Shown: piece after piece, positions 23,071 to 36,600 of the stretch
Layout of the letters: each line of letters begins with the position of its first letter
Position numbering within the stretch: the stretch's first letter is position 1
NCBI RefSeq assembly: GCF_019320115.1
Contig: NC_089595.1
Span: 105,903,611-105,967,610 of the forward strand
Length of the DNA: 64,000 nucleotides
Origin: Miscanthus floridulus
Lineage: Eukaryota > Streptophyta > Magnoliopsida > Poales > Poaceae
Direction: 5' to 3'
Made by a program: the position numbers and the translations under genes
Notes under the pieces: model-generated
Databases searched by the model: none
Seen by the model: only the letters and a program-made list of their open reading frames with translations
What the model was told of the DNA's origin: nothing

Positions 23071-23826
23071 GCTGGCATCAGAGCAAGATTTGACACTAAA
23101 CACGTCATTTGTGTATTTAAAACAAAAGTATTTGTAAAAATCCTAAATTAAATACTAAGTATTGCCAGTGGTCATATCCCTTATGCCCAAATAAGGACTC
23201 TTAGGTGGCTTATTAAAGTACTAACTTGGGGGTTCCTGCTTGTTTCTGTTTCGTCGTCCATACGGCGTGCTATTGTATGGATGCCATCCGCTTGGGTGGT
23301 AATGTATGGATCAAAATACCTCTACGCTCTGGTAAGTGTGAGTTGTGAGAGCATGACCGTCCAACCGTCGGTCTAGGGGAGAGTAGTTGTGGTTGCTCGC
23401 ATACTTACATGTCTGATCATGTATCTATGAGAGTACTTAATTGTGGGTATCTCTGACGGGTAGCTGTGATACTAGAGTATATGCATCAGGGGATGTATGT
23501 ATGAAAGTATTTAGTTTAATGCTTGTTTTCTATGCTTTTTGGGAAAATTATTGGGCTGAAATGAATTTTTCTGCAGGTACACTAACAACGTATCGTTGTA
23601 GATCGACTAGCTACCGTATATGAGAGAACGTATGTATGCCACCGTATATTTCGCTAGCCTTTAAATTTTTCTAGGTTTGTGAGGACGTACGGATCGTGCA
23701 TGCATCATGTTCACGCATACATGGCATTTCTTGCATTACTCCCTCCTTTAAAATTGATGGTCCTGAATAATTAAATTTCGTATCCCTTAAATGATTCTCC
23801 CCTTACGTTGTAACTTTTTGCTACAG

Positions 23827-24411
23827 ATGGCGCGCACGAAACGCACTGCTCGCAAGTCCGCTGGAGGTAGGGCGCCTCGTCATCGTTTAGCTCCTCGTGA
23901 GCCCCGTCCTGAGCCTACTGAGGTGGAAAGGCTGAGGGCAGAGCTGGCTCAGGTGACTACTGAAAGGACTGCAGTTCAGCGGCGTTTGGAGCAAGTCACG
24001 CAAGAAAGGGACCAAAAGACCCTTGAGGTTCAGAGGTTGACAGTTGCTCACCGCAACTATGAGCGTATGTTGGTTCACATGCTGAACCAATGGAATGAAG
24101 CCTGGCACGAGGAGAATGTGTTGAGAGCAAGGCAGGTTGAGCTAGAGCAGCAGTTGGCGGCTGCAGAAGAGTACAATGACAATCTCCATGAGGAGGTTCA
24201 CCTACTGCACAACCAACTTCACCCTATCCTGCCACCTGATGATGAGAATGAGATGGGTTCTGGTGTCATCATGGCTGAAGGTGATGATGACATGGAAGTC
24301 AATGGACCTGAGGACGCTCCACCTGATGAGGAGGAGGATGAGGAGTTAGAGCCTCCTAGTGATGAAGATGAAGGAGAAATCTTCGACACCGACTTCGAGG
24401 ACGATGCGTAG
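23827..24411 (+). CDS. Leader ORF with histone H3-tail mimic (unit 2)
   Basis: Intact 194-codon copy with the same H3-like start, coiled coil and acidic tail as unit 1. The only coding difference I see is W instead of R in NQWNEAW (CGG to TGG). The acceptor TTGCTACAG before the ATG and the donor at 23332 are kept. The frame is open although this unit's gag-pol is heavily disrupted further down. Confidence 0.72.
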   Translation: MARTKRTARKSAGGRAPRHRLAPREPRPEPTEVERLRAELAQVTTERTAVQRRLEQVTQERDQKTLEVQRLTVAHRNYERMLVHMLNQWNEAWHEENVLRARQVELEQQLAAAEEYNDNLHEEVHLLHNQLHPILPPDDENEMGSGVIMAEGDDDMEVNGPEDAPPDEEEDEELEPPSDEDEGEIFDTDFEDDA

Positions 24412-24816
24412 TTTAGCTTACTACTTAGCTAATGCGCTAGATCTAGTCTTTTGTTGATCCTCATGCATGAACGAGTAGCAAATTAATCGTTGGGATGTAA
24501 TAACGAACCCTATGTTACCTTTGATGTAAGTTGGAACCACTATGGCTTGGGTGTAACCTATCGAACATATTATGCTCCACGTATGTGAGCTTTTGATGAA
24601 TTTCGCCTTTGCGGTCTATGGATCTCGTTGTTGGTTAAGTTCATCGCATTAATGTGTCAATTGATGCACTTGATGAGTTGTGTGATTGTGATGGATGATT
24701 GTGCCTCTATTGATAGTACAAATTCATTTTCTCCATTGGAGTCAGTTTGGCATAATTATACATTTCATCTACAAAATTTCCACATCGTCAGTGCTCATTG
24801 GCTATACATTTTGCAG

Positions 24817-27800
24817 ATGGCTTACAATCTTCGGCGCGGTCGTAACCTTGGAGATGAGGAGCAAACACCTCCTCCACCACCGCCTACACCAGCTGAGCTA
24901 ATGCAGACTGTTGTGGAAAGTCAGCGCATGCTAGCTGAGGCTATGCGCCAGATGGCTAACCGTGAGGATCGGCATGTCCGCCAGGGACCCGAGCCGAACC
25001 AGTATAGCAGTTTTAAGGACTTCATGGACACAAAGCCTCCTATCTTTCATGAGGCAGAAGAACCCTTACAAGCGGATGAATGGTTGAGCACGATAGAGCA
25101 AAGATTTGGATTGCTCCGTTTGACTGAAGGCATGAAGGCTACGTATGCAGGACACCAGCTCCAAGGCCCTGCAGGCATCTGGTGGACCCATCACAGGACC
25201 ACCTTCCCTACTAACATTGAGATCGTCTAGAACCAGTTCCAGGCAGCCTTCAGGGGACACTTTATCCCTCCTGGTCTCATGGCCATCAAACATACTGAGT
25301 TTATGAAGCTCACCTAGGGCAACAAGAGTCTCAATGAGTACCTCCAAGCATTCAACAACCTGGCAAGATATGCTCCCGAGTTCGTCGATACTGACGCCAA
25401 GAGAATAGCTAGCTTCAAGAGGGGACTTTCCCCAAAACTAATGAAGTCAATGGGCAACTGCAAGTGTGTCACCTTCAATGAATTTATCAGTGACACTCTG
25501 ACCCAGGAGAACAATGACAAGATTTATGCTGCTTCCAAGAACCGAAAAAGAAACTTTGAGGCTGGTGCTTCCCAGTCCAAGGCTCCAATGGTATCTAAGG
25601 CCCCTTACCGTCCACTCAATGCTAATGTCCGGTACCGCCCACCGCAGAAGAAGAACCAAGCTAAAACCGGTTTCCGCAAGGGGTATACCATTTCCTTGCC
25701 GAAGAATACATCTGGGCAGAGTAGCTCCACTGTTCCACCATCAAATAGGCCATGCTGGAACTGTAACCAACCTGGTCATTGGGCAAACAGATGTCCCCAT
25801 CCTCCCAAGAATGCTCAAGGAAACGTCCGTCAGGGGCGTGTTCACTATACTACAGTGGAGGAAATTCCTGCTGGTGAAGTGGTCACCGCTGGTAAGTTTC
25901 TTGTTAATGATCACCCTGCAGTTGTGCTCTTTGATTCGGGTGCTTCGCACTCCTTTGTGAGTTCTACTTTTGCATCTGAGCATAATATGAATGTGATTAC
26001 AATTGTCAAGGGTGGGTATTGTATTAGTGCTGCTGGAAATAATATCCTGACTAACCAAGTAGTTAAAGATGTAAAGCTTGAGATTGGGGATCGAGAGTTC
26101 CGTACGGATCTTGTGGTTCTACCAGGGGTAGGAATTGATATAATCCTAGGAATGAAGTGGATGAGCGGGAATGGAGTGTTGATCGACACGTCAACCCGTG
26201 TAGGTAATGTTGAGGGGTCCTGTGGATAAGAAGGGTTTTCTCGTGCAGTTACCTCGTGATATCTCTATTCACAATACAGCCAATGCTACCCTAGCCAAAG
26301 CCAATTAAGGATCTACCGGTTGTCTGTGAGTTTCCAGATGTCTTTCCTGATGACTTGCCTGGATTACCTCCGGACCGTGATGTAGAATTCAAGATAGAAC
26401 TCATTCCGGGTACGGCTCCTATTTCTCGAAGGCCATATAGAATGCCGCCCACTGAGTTGGCTGAGCTGAAGAGTCAGTTGAATGAGCTATTGAAGAAAGG
26501 TTTGATTCGGCCTAGTTCGTCTCCTTGGGGTTGTCCGCTATCTTTGTGAAGAAGAAGGATGAATCTTTGCGTATGTGCGTGGATTATCGCCCCCTTAATG
26601 CTGTTACTATCAAGAACAAATACCCTCTTCCTCGTATCGATATTCTGTTTGATCAGCTCTCTAAAGCTAAGGTATTCTCCAAGATCAATTTGAGGTCTGG
26701 TTACCATCAGATCAAAATTCGTCCTGAAGATATACCAAAGATAGCTTTCTCTACTCGTTATGGCTTGTTCGAATACCTCGTCATGTCATTTGGGTTGACA
26801 AATGCTCCGGCACACTTTATGTACCTGATGAATTCGGTATTCATGCCGGAATTGGACAAATTTGTCGTCGTGTTCATTGATGATATCCTGGTATATTCTC
26901 AGAATGAAGAAGAGCATGCTGAACATCTGAGAATTGTTTTAAACTCGGTTGCGTGACAACCAGCTTTATGCTAAGTTCAGCAAGTGCGAATTCTGGTTGA
27001 ACAAGATACCTTTCTAGGGCATGTATTATCTGGTGATGGAATTTCAGTTGGACCCATACTAAGGTGCAAGAAGTCCTTGAGTGGAAGGCACCTACTACGG
27101 TCACAGAAGTCCGAAGTTTTCTGGGTCTAGCTGGCTATTATCATCGCTTTATCCCAGGATTTCTCAAAAATCGCCAAGCCCATGACTCGACTACTGCAAA
27201 AGGATGAGAAGTTTGTGTGGACTCCGAAGTGTGAAGAGGCTTTCCACACTTTGTGGACCTTACTAACCTCTACTCCTGTATTGGCACACCTGACATCGAG
27301 AAGCCTTTTGATGTCTACTGTGACGCATGTGGCACCGGTTTGGGGTGTGTTCTTATGCAGGAAGGCCGAGTAATTGCTTATGCTTCGCGCCAGCTTCGAA
27401 AGCATGAAGTCAACTATCCTACCCATGACTTAGAAACTAGCCGCAGTTGTTCATGCCCTGAAGATCTGGAGGCATTACCTGCTTGGTAATATGTGCAACA
27501 TCTATACTGACCATAAGAGTCTCAAGTACATTTTTACTCAACCCGAGTTGACATAGCATCAACGACGATGGTTAGAATTGATCAAGGACTACAACCTTCA
27601 AGTGCACTACCATCCCTGGTAAGGCAAATGTTGTTGCTGATGCCTTAAGCAGAAAGGCCCATTGCAATTCCTTAGTTAGTGAAGACTTTCATCTGTCACA
27701 CCTCCTTCATCCTGTAGTACTCCACAATATCACTGTGGATTGCTCTCTTTAGAAGTCGAATTATTGAACTTCAGAAGACGGATGTGGGTGTATTTCATAT

Positions 27801-29208
27801 CAAACGGAAATGAAAGAGAAAGACCAAGCACTTTAAGTCGATGACAAGGGAATTCTCTGGTTTAATGATAGGCTTGTGGTACCCAAAGAAAAGAACTTAG
27901 AAATCAATTATGGCTGAAGCCCATTCTTCTAAATTGTCCATCCATCCTGGTAGCAGTAAAATGTATCAAGATCTCAAGCTGTATTATTGGTGGACCAAGA
28001 TGAAGAAAGAAATCGCAGCTTATGTGGCAAGGTGTGATAACTGTTGCAGAGTCAAGGCTATTCACATGAGGCCCGGACTATTGCAGCCACTATCTATTCC
28101 TGGCTGGAAGTGGGAAAGAAATTAGTATGGATTTTATTGTGGACTACCCACTACCAAAAAGGGTTGTGATTCCATCTGATTATCGTAGATCGTCTAACTA
28201 AATCTGCTCACTTTATTCCGGTCAAGTCTACCTATCATCCTCACAATTATGCTGAGATTTATTTTCAACAAGTGGTACGTCTCCATGGTGTACCCAAATC
28301 CATTGTTTCTGATAGAGGACTCAGTTCACGGCTCGCTTTTGGGAGTGCTTACATCAGAATCTTGGCACTCATCTAATCCGCAGTTCTGCCTATCATCCGC
28401 AAACATCAGGACAGACTGAGCGTGTTAATCAAATTCTTGAAGACATGCTTAGAGCTTGTCTTATCTCTTGCAAAGGCTCTTGGGAAGACTGGTTACCTCT
28501 CGCTGAATTCTCTTATAACAACAGTTATCAAGAGAGTATCAAAATGGCTCCTTTTGAAGCTCTTTATGGCCGCAAGTGTAGAACTCCTTTGAACTGGGTG
28601 GAACCCGGGAAAGAAGATTCTATGGTATTGACTTTTAAAGAAGCCGAAGAGCAAGTCCGAACTATACAGAAGAATATGACTGCCGCTCAGGCTAGACAAA
28701 AGAGCTATGCTGACAAAGAGAAAAACCTATTGAGTTTGAAGTAGGTGATCATGTTTATTGAAGGTATCCCCTATGAAAGGAGTCAAGCGTTTTGGAATTA
28801 AAAGGAAGCTTGAGCCTCGATATGTTGGACCCTACCGCATTATCGAGAAAAGTGGAAGAGTAGCATAAACTCGATCTACCCCGTGAGATGGGAGCTATAT
28901 TCCGGTATTCCATGTGTCCCAGCTGAAGAAGTGTCTTCGTATTCCGAGGAAAGAATAGCAACAAGGAAAGTCAACTTGAAATCTGATCTTTCTTATGAGG
29001 AAAAGCCCGTGCAAGTTCTGGATACTCAAGAAAGAGTGACTCGTACACGAGTGGTTAAATTATACAAGGTAGTTTGGAGTAATCATAGTGAACGGGATGC
29101 AACCTGGGAGCGGGAAGATTATTTAAAGGAAAACTATCCAACTTTCTATACTAAATGGTACGCTTTCCAAATCTCGGGACGAGATTTTTCTAAGGGGGAG
29201 GGCTGTAA
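24817..29208 (+). pseudogene. Chromovirus gag-pol, unit 2 (broken)
   Basis: Same domain order as unit 1. Gag stops at 25228 and 25315 are shared with the other units. Up to about 26200 it is collinear with unit 1; beyond that single-base gains and losses appear every few hundred bases (for example near 26203, 26303, 26537, 26941, 27012 and 27050), shattering RT, RNase H and integrase. The integrase TAG of unit 1 is absent here (CAG). Many of these indels may be sequencing error, so the true state of the frame is unknown. Confidence 0.88.
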
Positions 29209-31942
29209 CACCCTAGGTGTTTGGCTTCCACTAATTGCATTTCATTCATAAATGTGCATCTTATCTCATCATGTCATTTTCCCTGAAACATACATATGAA
29301 ATTCGCATATTCTGTTTGTTTTGTACTAGATTGTTTGTGAATGGTAGTAGTGCAACATAATGAACATGAATTTCCCATGTCTTGAAGCATGGCAACATGG
29401 TAGTAATGTGACAAGTATAGGATAACAACAAGGTCATGCAACATGTGAAACATGTATTGAAACATATGTATGAATTGCTTGTTTTATTTCTTATCACATG
29501 TGATCCTTAGAAGTGGTATAACAATTTGTAAATGGTTGATCATGGTCTAACAACACCTTAACTACACTTAGGTTACTTGTTGGACATTGTTCATGTAGAT
29601 CAAAATGACCAAATGCCCTCAAGTGCAAGTTTGACTAGAATTGACCATAGGAGTCTCATTGTTTGACTGTTTAAAAAGTGTAACTTAGAGACTTTGCATG
29701 GCTGTGCACTCTTTACAAAAGTTGTAGCAAATTTATCAAGGAACAAAAGTTGTTTTATAGCCAAGTCATGAAAATGGCTAGAACATGCTCAAACATGGTC
29801 CCACAAGTCAGAAATACATGCTGATTGCAACACTGAAAAATATGCTAAGTCTTAACTGCATTTCAGTTGCATCGAGCTCACTTTGGCTTCGTGTAACTTC
29901 GGATCCATGGCGTGTTAGGTGTTGGTCATTGAAATGAAATTGTAGAGGGAATATAGGTCTACAACTTTGATGTTCAATTCTTCCACTAACTCGTCACGGT
30001 TAGGAGTAAATCATTGTCAAAGTATCGCTGTCAGGCGTCGGCTTTAGCACTGAATCGCGTTTTTCAGAAAATCTTCAGTACCGCCGTGGCCGACCGTTCA
30101 GAAAAACGACGCCGCGTGTCCGCCACCCGTCGCCGCTCGCCAAGTTAAGTTGGTACATGCTTAAAGTGATTTGAATAGAGCTAATTACTCTCGGTAAACG
30201 AGTGTCCAGTGACTTTCGTAAACACCCTGTGATTCATTCATCATGAGCATCATGTCATTCCTTATGCATCCATGATATTTATCTCGTGCATCGGCATGCA
30301 ATAGGTGTACCGGAAGGAGTAACCCTGCTGGAATTCGAGGAACTGAACGAGCAGCAGCAGCCGACACCGGAGATTCAGGAGGAGCAGCCTTCAGGAGAAG
30401 TGCCAGACGAGGTCGCCGTTGAGTGCCCTGACCACCGTCCTTGCAACTTTGTGAAAGGCAAGCCCCGGAGCATATTAAGCCTCCTATTTCCGAACTGCAG
30501 TTACAGTATTATTACATATATTGTTGCATTAAGTTTAGGTGTTGGATGCAAACACTTGCTGCATTGGTTACCCATTCCTTGTCCAGATATTGTTACCCTG
30601 ATATCCTATGTAGCTCAGGCTCGAGTAGTGCTTAGCCCTGCTTAAACGCGGTAGAAGTCGGGTGATTTCCTGTCACCTGCGAGATATAGGATGATACATG
30701 TGGCACGGTTGGCTATATTTGCTATCGTGGAAAAGAACCAGTCTTAATTTGAAATGAAGACCGGACGGAGGCTTGCCGGTTTGCAGTGACTCCGTCTGTG
30801 TCGATTAAGGACTGATCTTGGAGCCTTTCCTGTTCATGTTGAACGCATGCCTCTCTCTTAGTTGGCCGGTCCGAGACCGACCGCGAAGCCGAGTAGCTCA
30901 CACTCAGGCCGGGAGTCGATAAGTATAAAGTGCGCCTCGGAAGGGAGCCGTAGGCGTGAGTCCAAGGGCAGGTGATTTAAAAGTCCTGATCGTCCTGGCA
31001 GAAGGGTAATCCCTGAGAGTGCTGGCGCTGATCGAACCCGCGAATTTGGTTCCTGAGTGTACCAAAGGTACCCACGGCTACCCTTGCTAAGTATGCCAGG
31101 GTGAGAGTTAGGAATACCCCCTCAGCTGAGTTGTAATTCGATTCGAATCGCCGTCTCTCCCGGTTAGTGAGAACTTGACGGGCTTATCTCCAATGTAGAT
31201 ACACTTAATAATAATGGTTCGGAAATGATGATATGATGATGACAGCCTTATTATACCTGCTATGGTTAATATTGTTTGCTCCTAATAAGTGAGTGCTCTA
31301 GTACAGGTGCTAATCTAGTGGACAGGTAAATAATGATAAGCTTGATGCTAAGTTTAAATTGGTTACTATAATCTAAGCTCTTTTATGCAACTGTGTCAAG
31401 CTAGCCCACCTGAAAAGCCTTGCATGATCCTTGGTGTCTTTTATTTCTGATTTTGTCGGGTAAGTCTAGCTGAGTACCTTCTCGTACTCAGGGTTTATTT
31501 CCCACCTGTTGCAGATGACCAGTTCTACTTTGGTTGCTGCAAGTACTGCCTTCTCCTGCTGGGGATGAAGACTAGACCGTTGGGCACGGTCTCTACTAGT
31601 TCTCGTACCTGATAATGCTTTTGTGGGACATGACTCAGATCTTGGCAATGTATTTGAAAACTATGATGTTTTGTACTAAACTATGTTGCTTCCGCACACT
31701 CAAACTTGGTTTGTAATATTTATTTAACTCTGATGGATGTAATCCGAATGCTACTTATGAAATGTTGTAACGATGATGTGTTGTGTTGAATCATTACGAT
31801 CTTGGTTTGTATGTCGAGAGTTGGTTGAAATCCTTCGTGATTTCCGGACTACCGGGATTATGGGAGCTTAAGTACAGGAATTTGATCGCTTCGGTGATTG
31901 TTTTTGTACTTACGTTCTTATGATTTGGTCGGTTCTGTTACA
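29204..31942 (+). repeat. Chromovirus LTR3, with a 1.9-kb internal deletion
   Basis: 2739 bp. Both ends are present, but at 30141/30142 the sequence jumps from the base matching LTR1 8545 to that matching LTR1 10443, removing 1897 bp: most of the GC-rich block and all of the AT-rich block. No useful microhomology is seen at the junction. Many one- to three-base indels occur elsewhere in this copy. Confidence 0.93.
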
Positions 31943-32699
31943 GCTGGCATCAGAGCAAGATTTGACACTAAACACGTCATTTGTGTATTTAAAACAAAAG
32001 TATTTGTGAAAATCCTAAATTAAATACTAAGTATTGCCAGTGGTCATATCCCTTATGCCCAAATAAGGACTCTTAGGTGGCTTATTAAAGTACTAACTTG
32101 GGGGTTCCTGCTTGTTTCTGTTTCGTCGTCCATACGGCGTGCTATTGTATGGATGCCATCCGCTTGGGTGGTAATGTATGGATCAAAATACCTCTACGCT
32201 CGGTAAGTGTGAGTTGTGAGAGCATGACCGTCCAACCGTCGGTCTAGGTGGAGAGTAGTTGTGGTTGCGTCGCATACTTACATGTCTGATCATGTATCTA
32301 TGAGAGTACTTAATTGTGGGTATCTCTGACGGGTAGCTGTGATACTAGAGTATATGCATCAGGGGATGTATGTATGAAAGTATTAGTTTAATGCTTGTTT
32401 TCTATGCTTTTTTGGGAAAATTATTGGGCTGAAATGAATTTTCTGCAGGTACACTAACAACGTATCGTTGTAGATCGACTAGCTACCGTATATGAGAGAA
32501 CGTATGTATGCCACCGTATATTTCGCTAGTCCCTTTAAATTTTTCTAGGTTTGTGAGGACGTACGGATCGTGCATGCATCATGTTCACGCATACATGGCA
32601 TTTCTTGCATTACTCCCTCCTTTAAATTGATGGTCCTGAATAATTAAATTTCGTATCCCTTAAATGATTCTCCCCTTACGTTGTAACTTTTTGCTACAG

Positions 32700-33284
32700 A
32701 TGGCGCGCACGAAACGCACTGCTCGCAAGTCCGCTGGAGGTAGGGCGCCTCGTCATCGTTTAGCTCCTCGTGAGCCCCGTCCTGAGCCTACTGAGGTGGA
32801 AAGGCTGAGGGCAGAGCTGGCTCAGGTGACTACTGAAAGGACTGCAGTTCAGCGGCGTTTGGAGCAAGTCACGCAAGAAAGGGACCAAAAGACCCTTGAG
32901 GTTCAGAGGTTGACAGTTGCTCACCGCAACTATGAGCGTATGTTGGTTCACATGCTGAACCAATGGAATGAAGCCTGGCACGAGGAGAATGTGTTGAGAG
33001 CAAGGCAGGTTGAGCTAGAGCAGCAGTTGGCGGCTGCAGAAGAGTACAATGACAATCTCCATGAGGAGGTTCACCTACTGCACAACCAACTTCACCCTAT
33101 CCTGCCACCTGATGATGAGAATGAGATGGGTTCTGGTGTCATCATGGCTGAAGGTGATGATGACATGGAAGTCAATGGACCTGAGGACGCTCCACCTGAT
33201 GAGGAGGAGGATGAGGAGTTAGAGCCTCCTAGTGATGAAGATGAAGGAGAAATCTTCGACACCGACTTCGAGGACGATGCGTAG
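32700..33284 (+). CDS. Leader ORF with histone H3-tail mimic (unit 3)
   Basis: Intact 194-codon copy identical in protein to unit 2, including W in NQWNEAW. It stays free of indels although the ~500 bp upstream (32200-32650) and the gag-pol downstream contain several. The acceptor before the ATG is kept; the donor (GT at 32203) now reads GCTCG|GTAAGT. Confidence 0.72.
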   Translation: MARTKRTARKSAGGRAPRHRLAPREPRPEPTEVERLRAELAQVTTERTAVQRRLEQVTQERDQKTLEVQRLTVAHRNYERMLVHMLNQWNEAWHEENVLRARQVELEQQLAAAEEYNDNLHEEVHLLHNQLHPILPPDDENEMGSGVIMAEGDDDMEVNGPEDAPPDEEEDEELEPPSDEDEGEIFDTDFEDDA

Positions 33285-33688
33285 TTTAGCTTACTACTTA
33301 GCTAATGCGCTAGATCTAGTCTTTTGTTGATCCTCATGCATGAACGAGTAGCAAATTAATCGTTGGGATGTAATAACGAACCCTATGTTACCTTTGATGT
33401 AAGTTGGAACCACTATGGCTTGGGTGTAACCTATCGAACATATTATGCTCCACGTATGTGAGCTTTTGATGAATTTCGCCTTTGCGGTCTATGGATCTCG
33501 TTGTTGGTTAAGTTCATCGCATTAATGTGTCAATTGATGCACTTGATGAGTTGTGTGATTGTGATGGAGATTGTGCCTCTATTGATAGTACAAATTCATT
33601 TTCTCCATTGGAGTCAGTTTGGCATAATTATACATTTCATCTACAAAATTTCCACATCGTCAGTGCTCATTGGCTATACATTTTGCAG

Positions 33689-36600
33689 ATGGCTTACAAT
33701 CTTCGGCGCGGTCGTAACCTTGGAGATGAGGAGCAAACACCTCCTCCACCACCGCCTACACCAGCTGAGCTAATGCAGACTGTTGTGGAAGTCAGCGCAT
33801 GCTAGCTGAGGCTATGCGCCAGATGGCTAACCGTGAGGATCGGCATGTCCGCCAGGGACCCGAGCCGAACCAGTATAGCAGTTTTAAGGACTTCATGGAC
33901 ACAAAGCCTCCTATCTTTCATGAGGCAGAAGAACCCTTACAAGCGGATGAATGGTTGAGCACGATAGAGCAAAGATTTGGATTGCTCCGTTTGACTGAAG
34001 GCATGAAGGCTACGTATGCAGGACACCAGCTCCAAGGCCCTGCAGGCATCTGGTGGACCCATCACAGGACCACCTTCCCTACTAACATTGAGATCGTCTA
34101 GAACCAGTTCCAGGCAGCCTTCAGGGGACACTTTATCCCTCCTGGTCTCATGGCCATCAAACATACTGAGTTTATGAAGCTCACCTAGGGCAACAAGAGT
34201 CTCAATGAGTACCTCCAAGCATTCAACAACCTGGCAAGATATGCTCCCGAGTTCGTCGATACTGACGCCAAGAGAATAGCTAGCTTCAAGAGGGGACTTT
34301 CCCCAAAACTAATGAAGTCAATGGGCAACTGCAAGTGTGTCACCTTCAATGAATTTATCAGTGACACTCTGACCCAGGAGAACAATGACAAGATTTATGC
34401 TGCTTCCAAGAACCGAAAAAGAAACTTTGAGGCTGGTGCTTCCCAGTCCAAGGCTCCAATGGTATCTAAGGCCCCTTACCGTCCACTCAATGCTAATGTC
34501 CGGTACCGCCCACCGCAGAAGAAGAACCAAGCTAAAACCGGTTTCCGCAAGGGGTATACCATTTCCTTGCCGAAGAATACATCTGGGCAGAGTAGCTCCA
34601 CTGTTCCACCATCAAATAGGCCATGCTGGAACTGTAACCAACCTGGTCATTGGGCAAACAGATGTCCCCATCCTCCCAAGAATGCTCAAGGAAACGTCCG
34701 TCAGGGGCGTGTTCACTATACTACAGTGGAGGAAATTCCTGCTGGTGAAGTGGTCACCGCTGGTAAGTTTCTTGTTAATGATCACCCTGCAGTTGTGCTC
34801 TTTGATTCGGGTGCTTCGCACTCCTTTGTGAGTTCTACTTTTGCATCTGAGCATAATATGAATGTGATTACAATTGTCAAGGGTGGGTATTGTTAGTGCT
34901 GCTGGAAATAATATCCTGACTAACCAAGTAGTTAAAGATGTAAAGCTTGAGATTGGGGATCGAGAGTTCCGTACGGATCTTGTGGTTCTACCAGGGGTAG
35001 GAATTGATATAATCCTAGGAATGAAGTGGATGAGCGGGAATGGAGTGTTGATCGACACGTCAACCCGTGTAGTAATGTTGAGGGGTCCTGTGGATAAGAA
35101 GGGTTTTCTCGTGCAGTTACCTCGTGATATCTCTATTCACAATACAGCCAATGCTACCCTAGCCAAAGCCATTAAGGATCTACCGGTTGTCTGTGAGTTT
35201 CCAGATGTCTTTCCTGATGACTTGCCTGGATTACCTCCGGACCGTGATGTAGAATTCAAGATAGAACTCATTCCGGGTACGGCTCCTATTTCTCGAAGGC
35301 CATATAGAATGCCGCCCACTGAGTTGGCTGAGCTGAAGAGTCAGTTGAATGAGCTATTGAAGAAAGGTTTGATTCGGCCTAGTTCGTCTCCTTGGGGTTG
35401 TCCGGCTATCTTTGTGAAGAAGAAGGATGAATCTTGCGTATGTGCGTGGATTATCGCCCCCTTAATGCTGTTACTATCAAGAACAAATACCCTCTTCCTC
35501 GTATCGATATTCTGTTTGATCAGCTCTCTAAAGCTAAGGTATTCTCCAAGATCAATTTGAGGTCTGGTTACCATCAGATCAAAATTCGTCCTGAAGATAT
35601 ACCAAAGATAGCTTTCTCTACTCGTTATGGCTTGTTCGAATACCTCGTCATGTCATTTGGGTTGACAAATGCTCCGGCCACACTTTATGTACCTGATGAA
35701 TTCGGTATTCATGCCGGAATTGGACAAATTTGTCGTCGTGTTCATTGATGATATCCTGGTATATTCTCAGAATGAAGAAGAGCATGCTGAACATCTGAGA
35801 ATTGTTTTAACCTCGGTTGCGTGACAACCAGCTTTATGCTAAGTTCAGCAAGTGCGAATTCTGGTTGAACAAGATACCTTTTCTAGGGCATGTATTATCT
35901 GGTGATGAATTTCAGTTGACCCTACTAAGGTGCAAGAAGTCCTTGAGTGGAAGGCACCTACTACGGTCACAGAAGTCCGAAGTTTTCTGGGTCTAGCTGG
36001 CTATTATCATCGCTTTATCCCAGATTTCTCAAAAATCGCCAAGCCCATGACTCGACTACTGCAAAAGGATGAGAAGTTTGTGTGGACTCCGAAGTGTGAA
36101 GAGGCTTTCCACACTTTGTGGACCTTACTAACCTCTACTCCTGTATTGGCACAACCTGACATCGAGAAGCCTTTTGATGTCTACTGTGACGCATGTGGCA
36201 CCGGTTTGGGGTGTGTTCTTATGCAGGAAGGCCGAGTAATTGCTTATGCTTCGCGCCAGCTTCGAAAGCATGAAGTCAACTATCCTACCCATGACTTAGA
36301 ACTAGCCGCAGTTGTTCATGCCCTGAAGATCTGGAGGCATTACCTGCTTGGTAATATGTGCAACATCTATACTGACCATAAGAGTCTCAAGTACATTTTT
36401 ACTCAACCCGAGTTGAATATGCATCAACGACGATGGTTAGAATTGATCAAGGACTACAACCTTCAAGTGCACTACCATCCTGGTAAGGCAAATGTTGTTG
36501 CTGATGCCTTAAGCAGAAAGGCCCATTGCAATTCCCTTAGTTAGTGAAGACTTTCATCTGTCACACCTCCTTCATCCTGTAGTACTCCACAATATCACTG

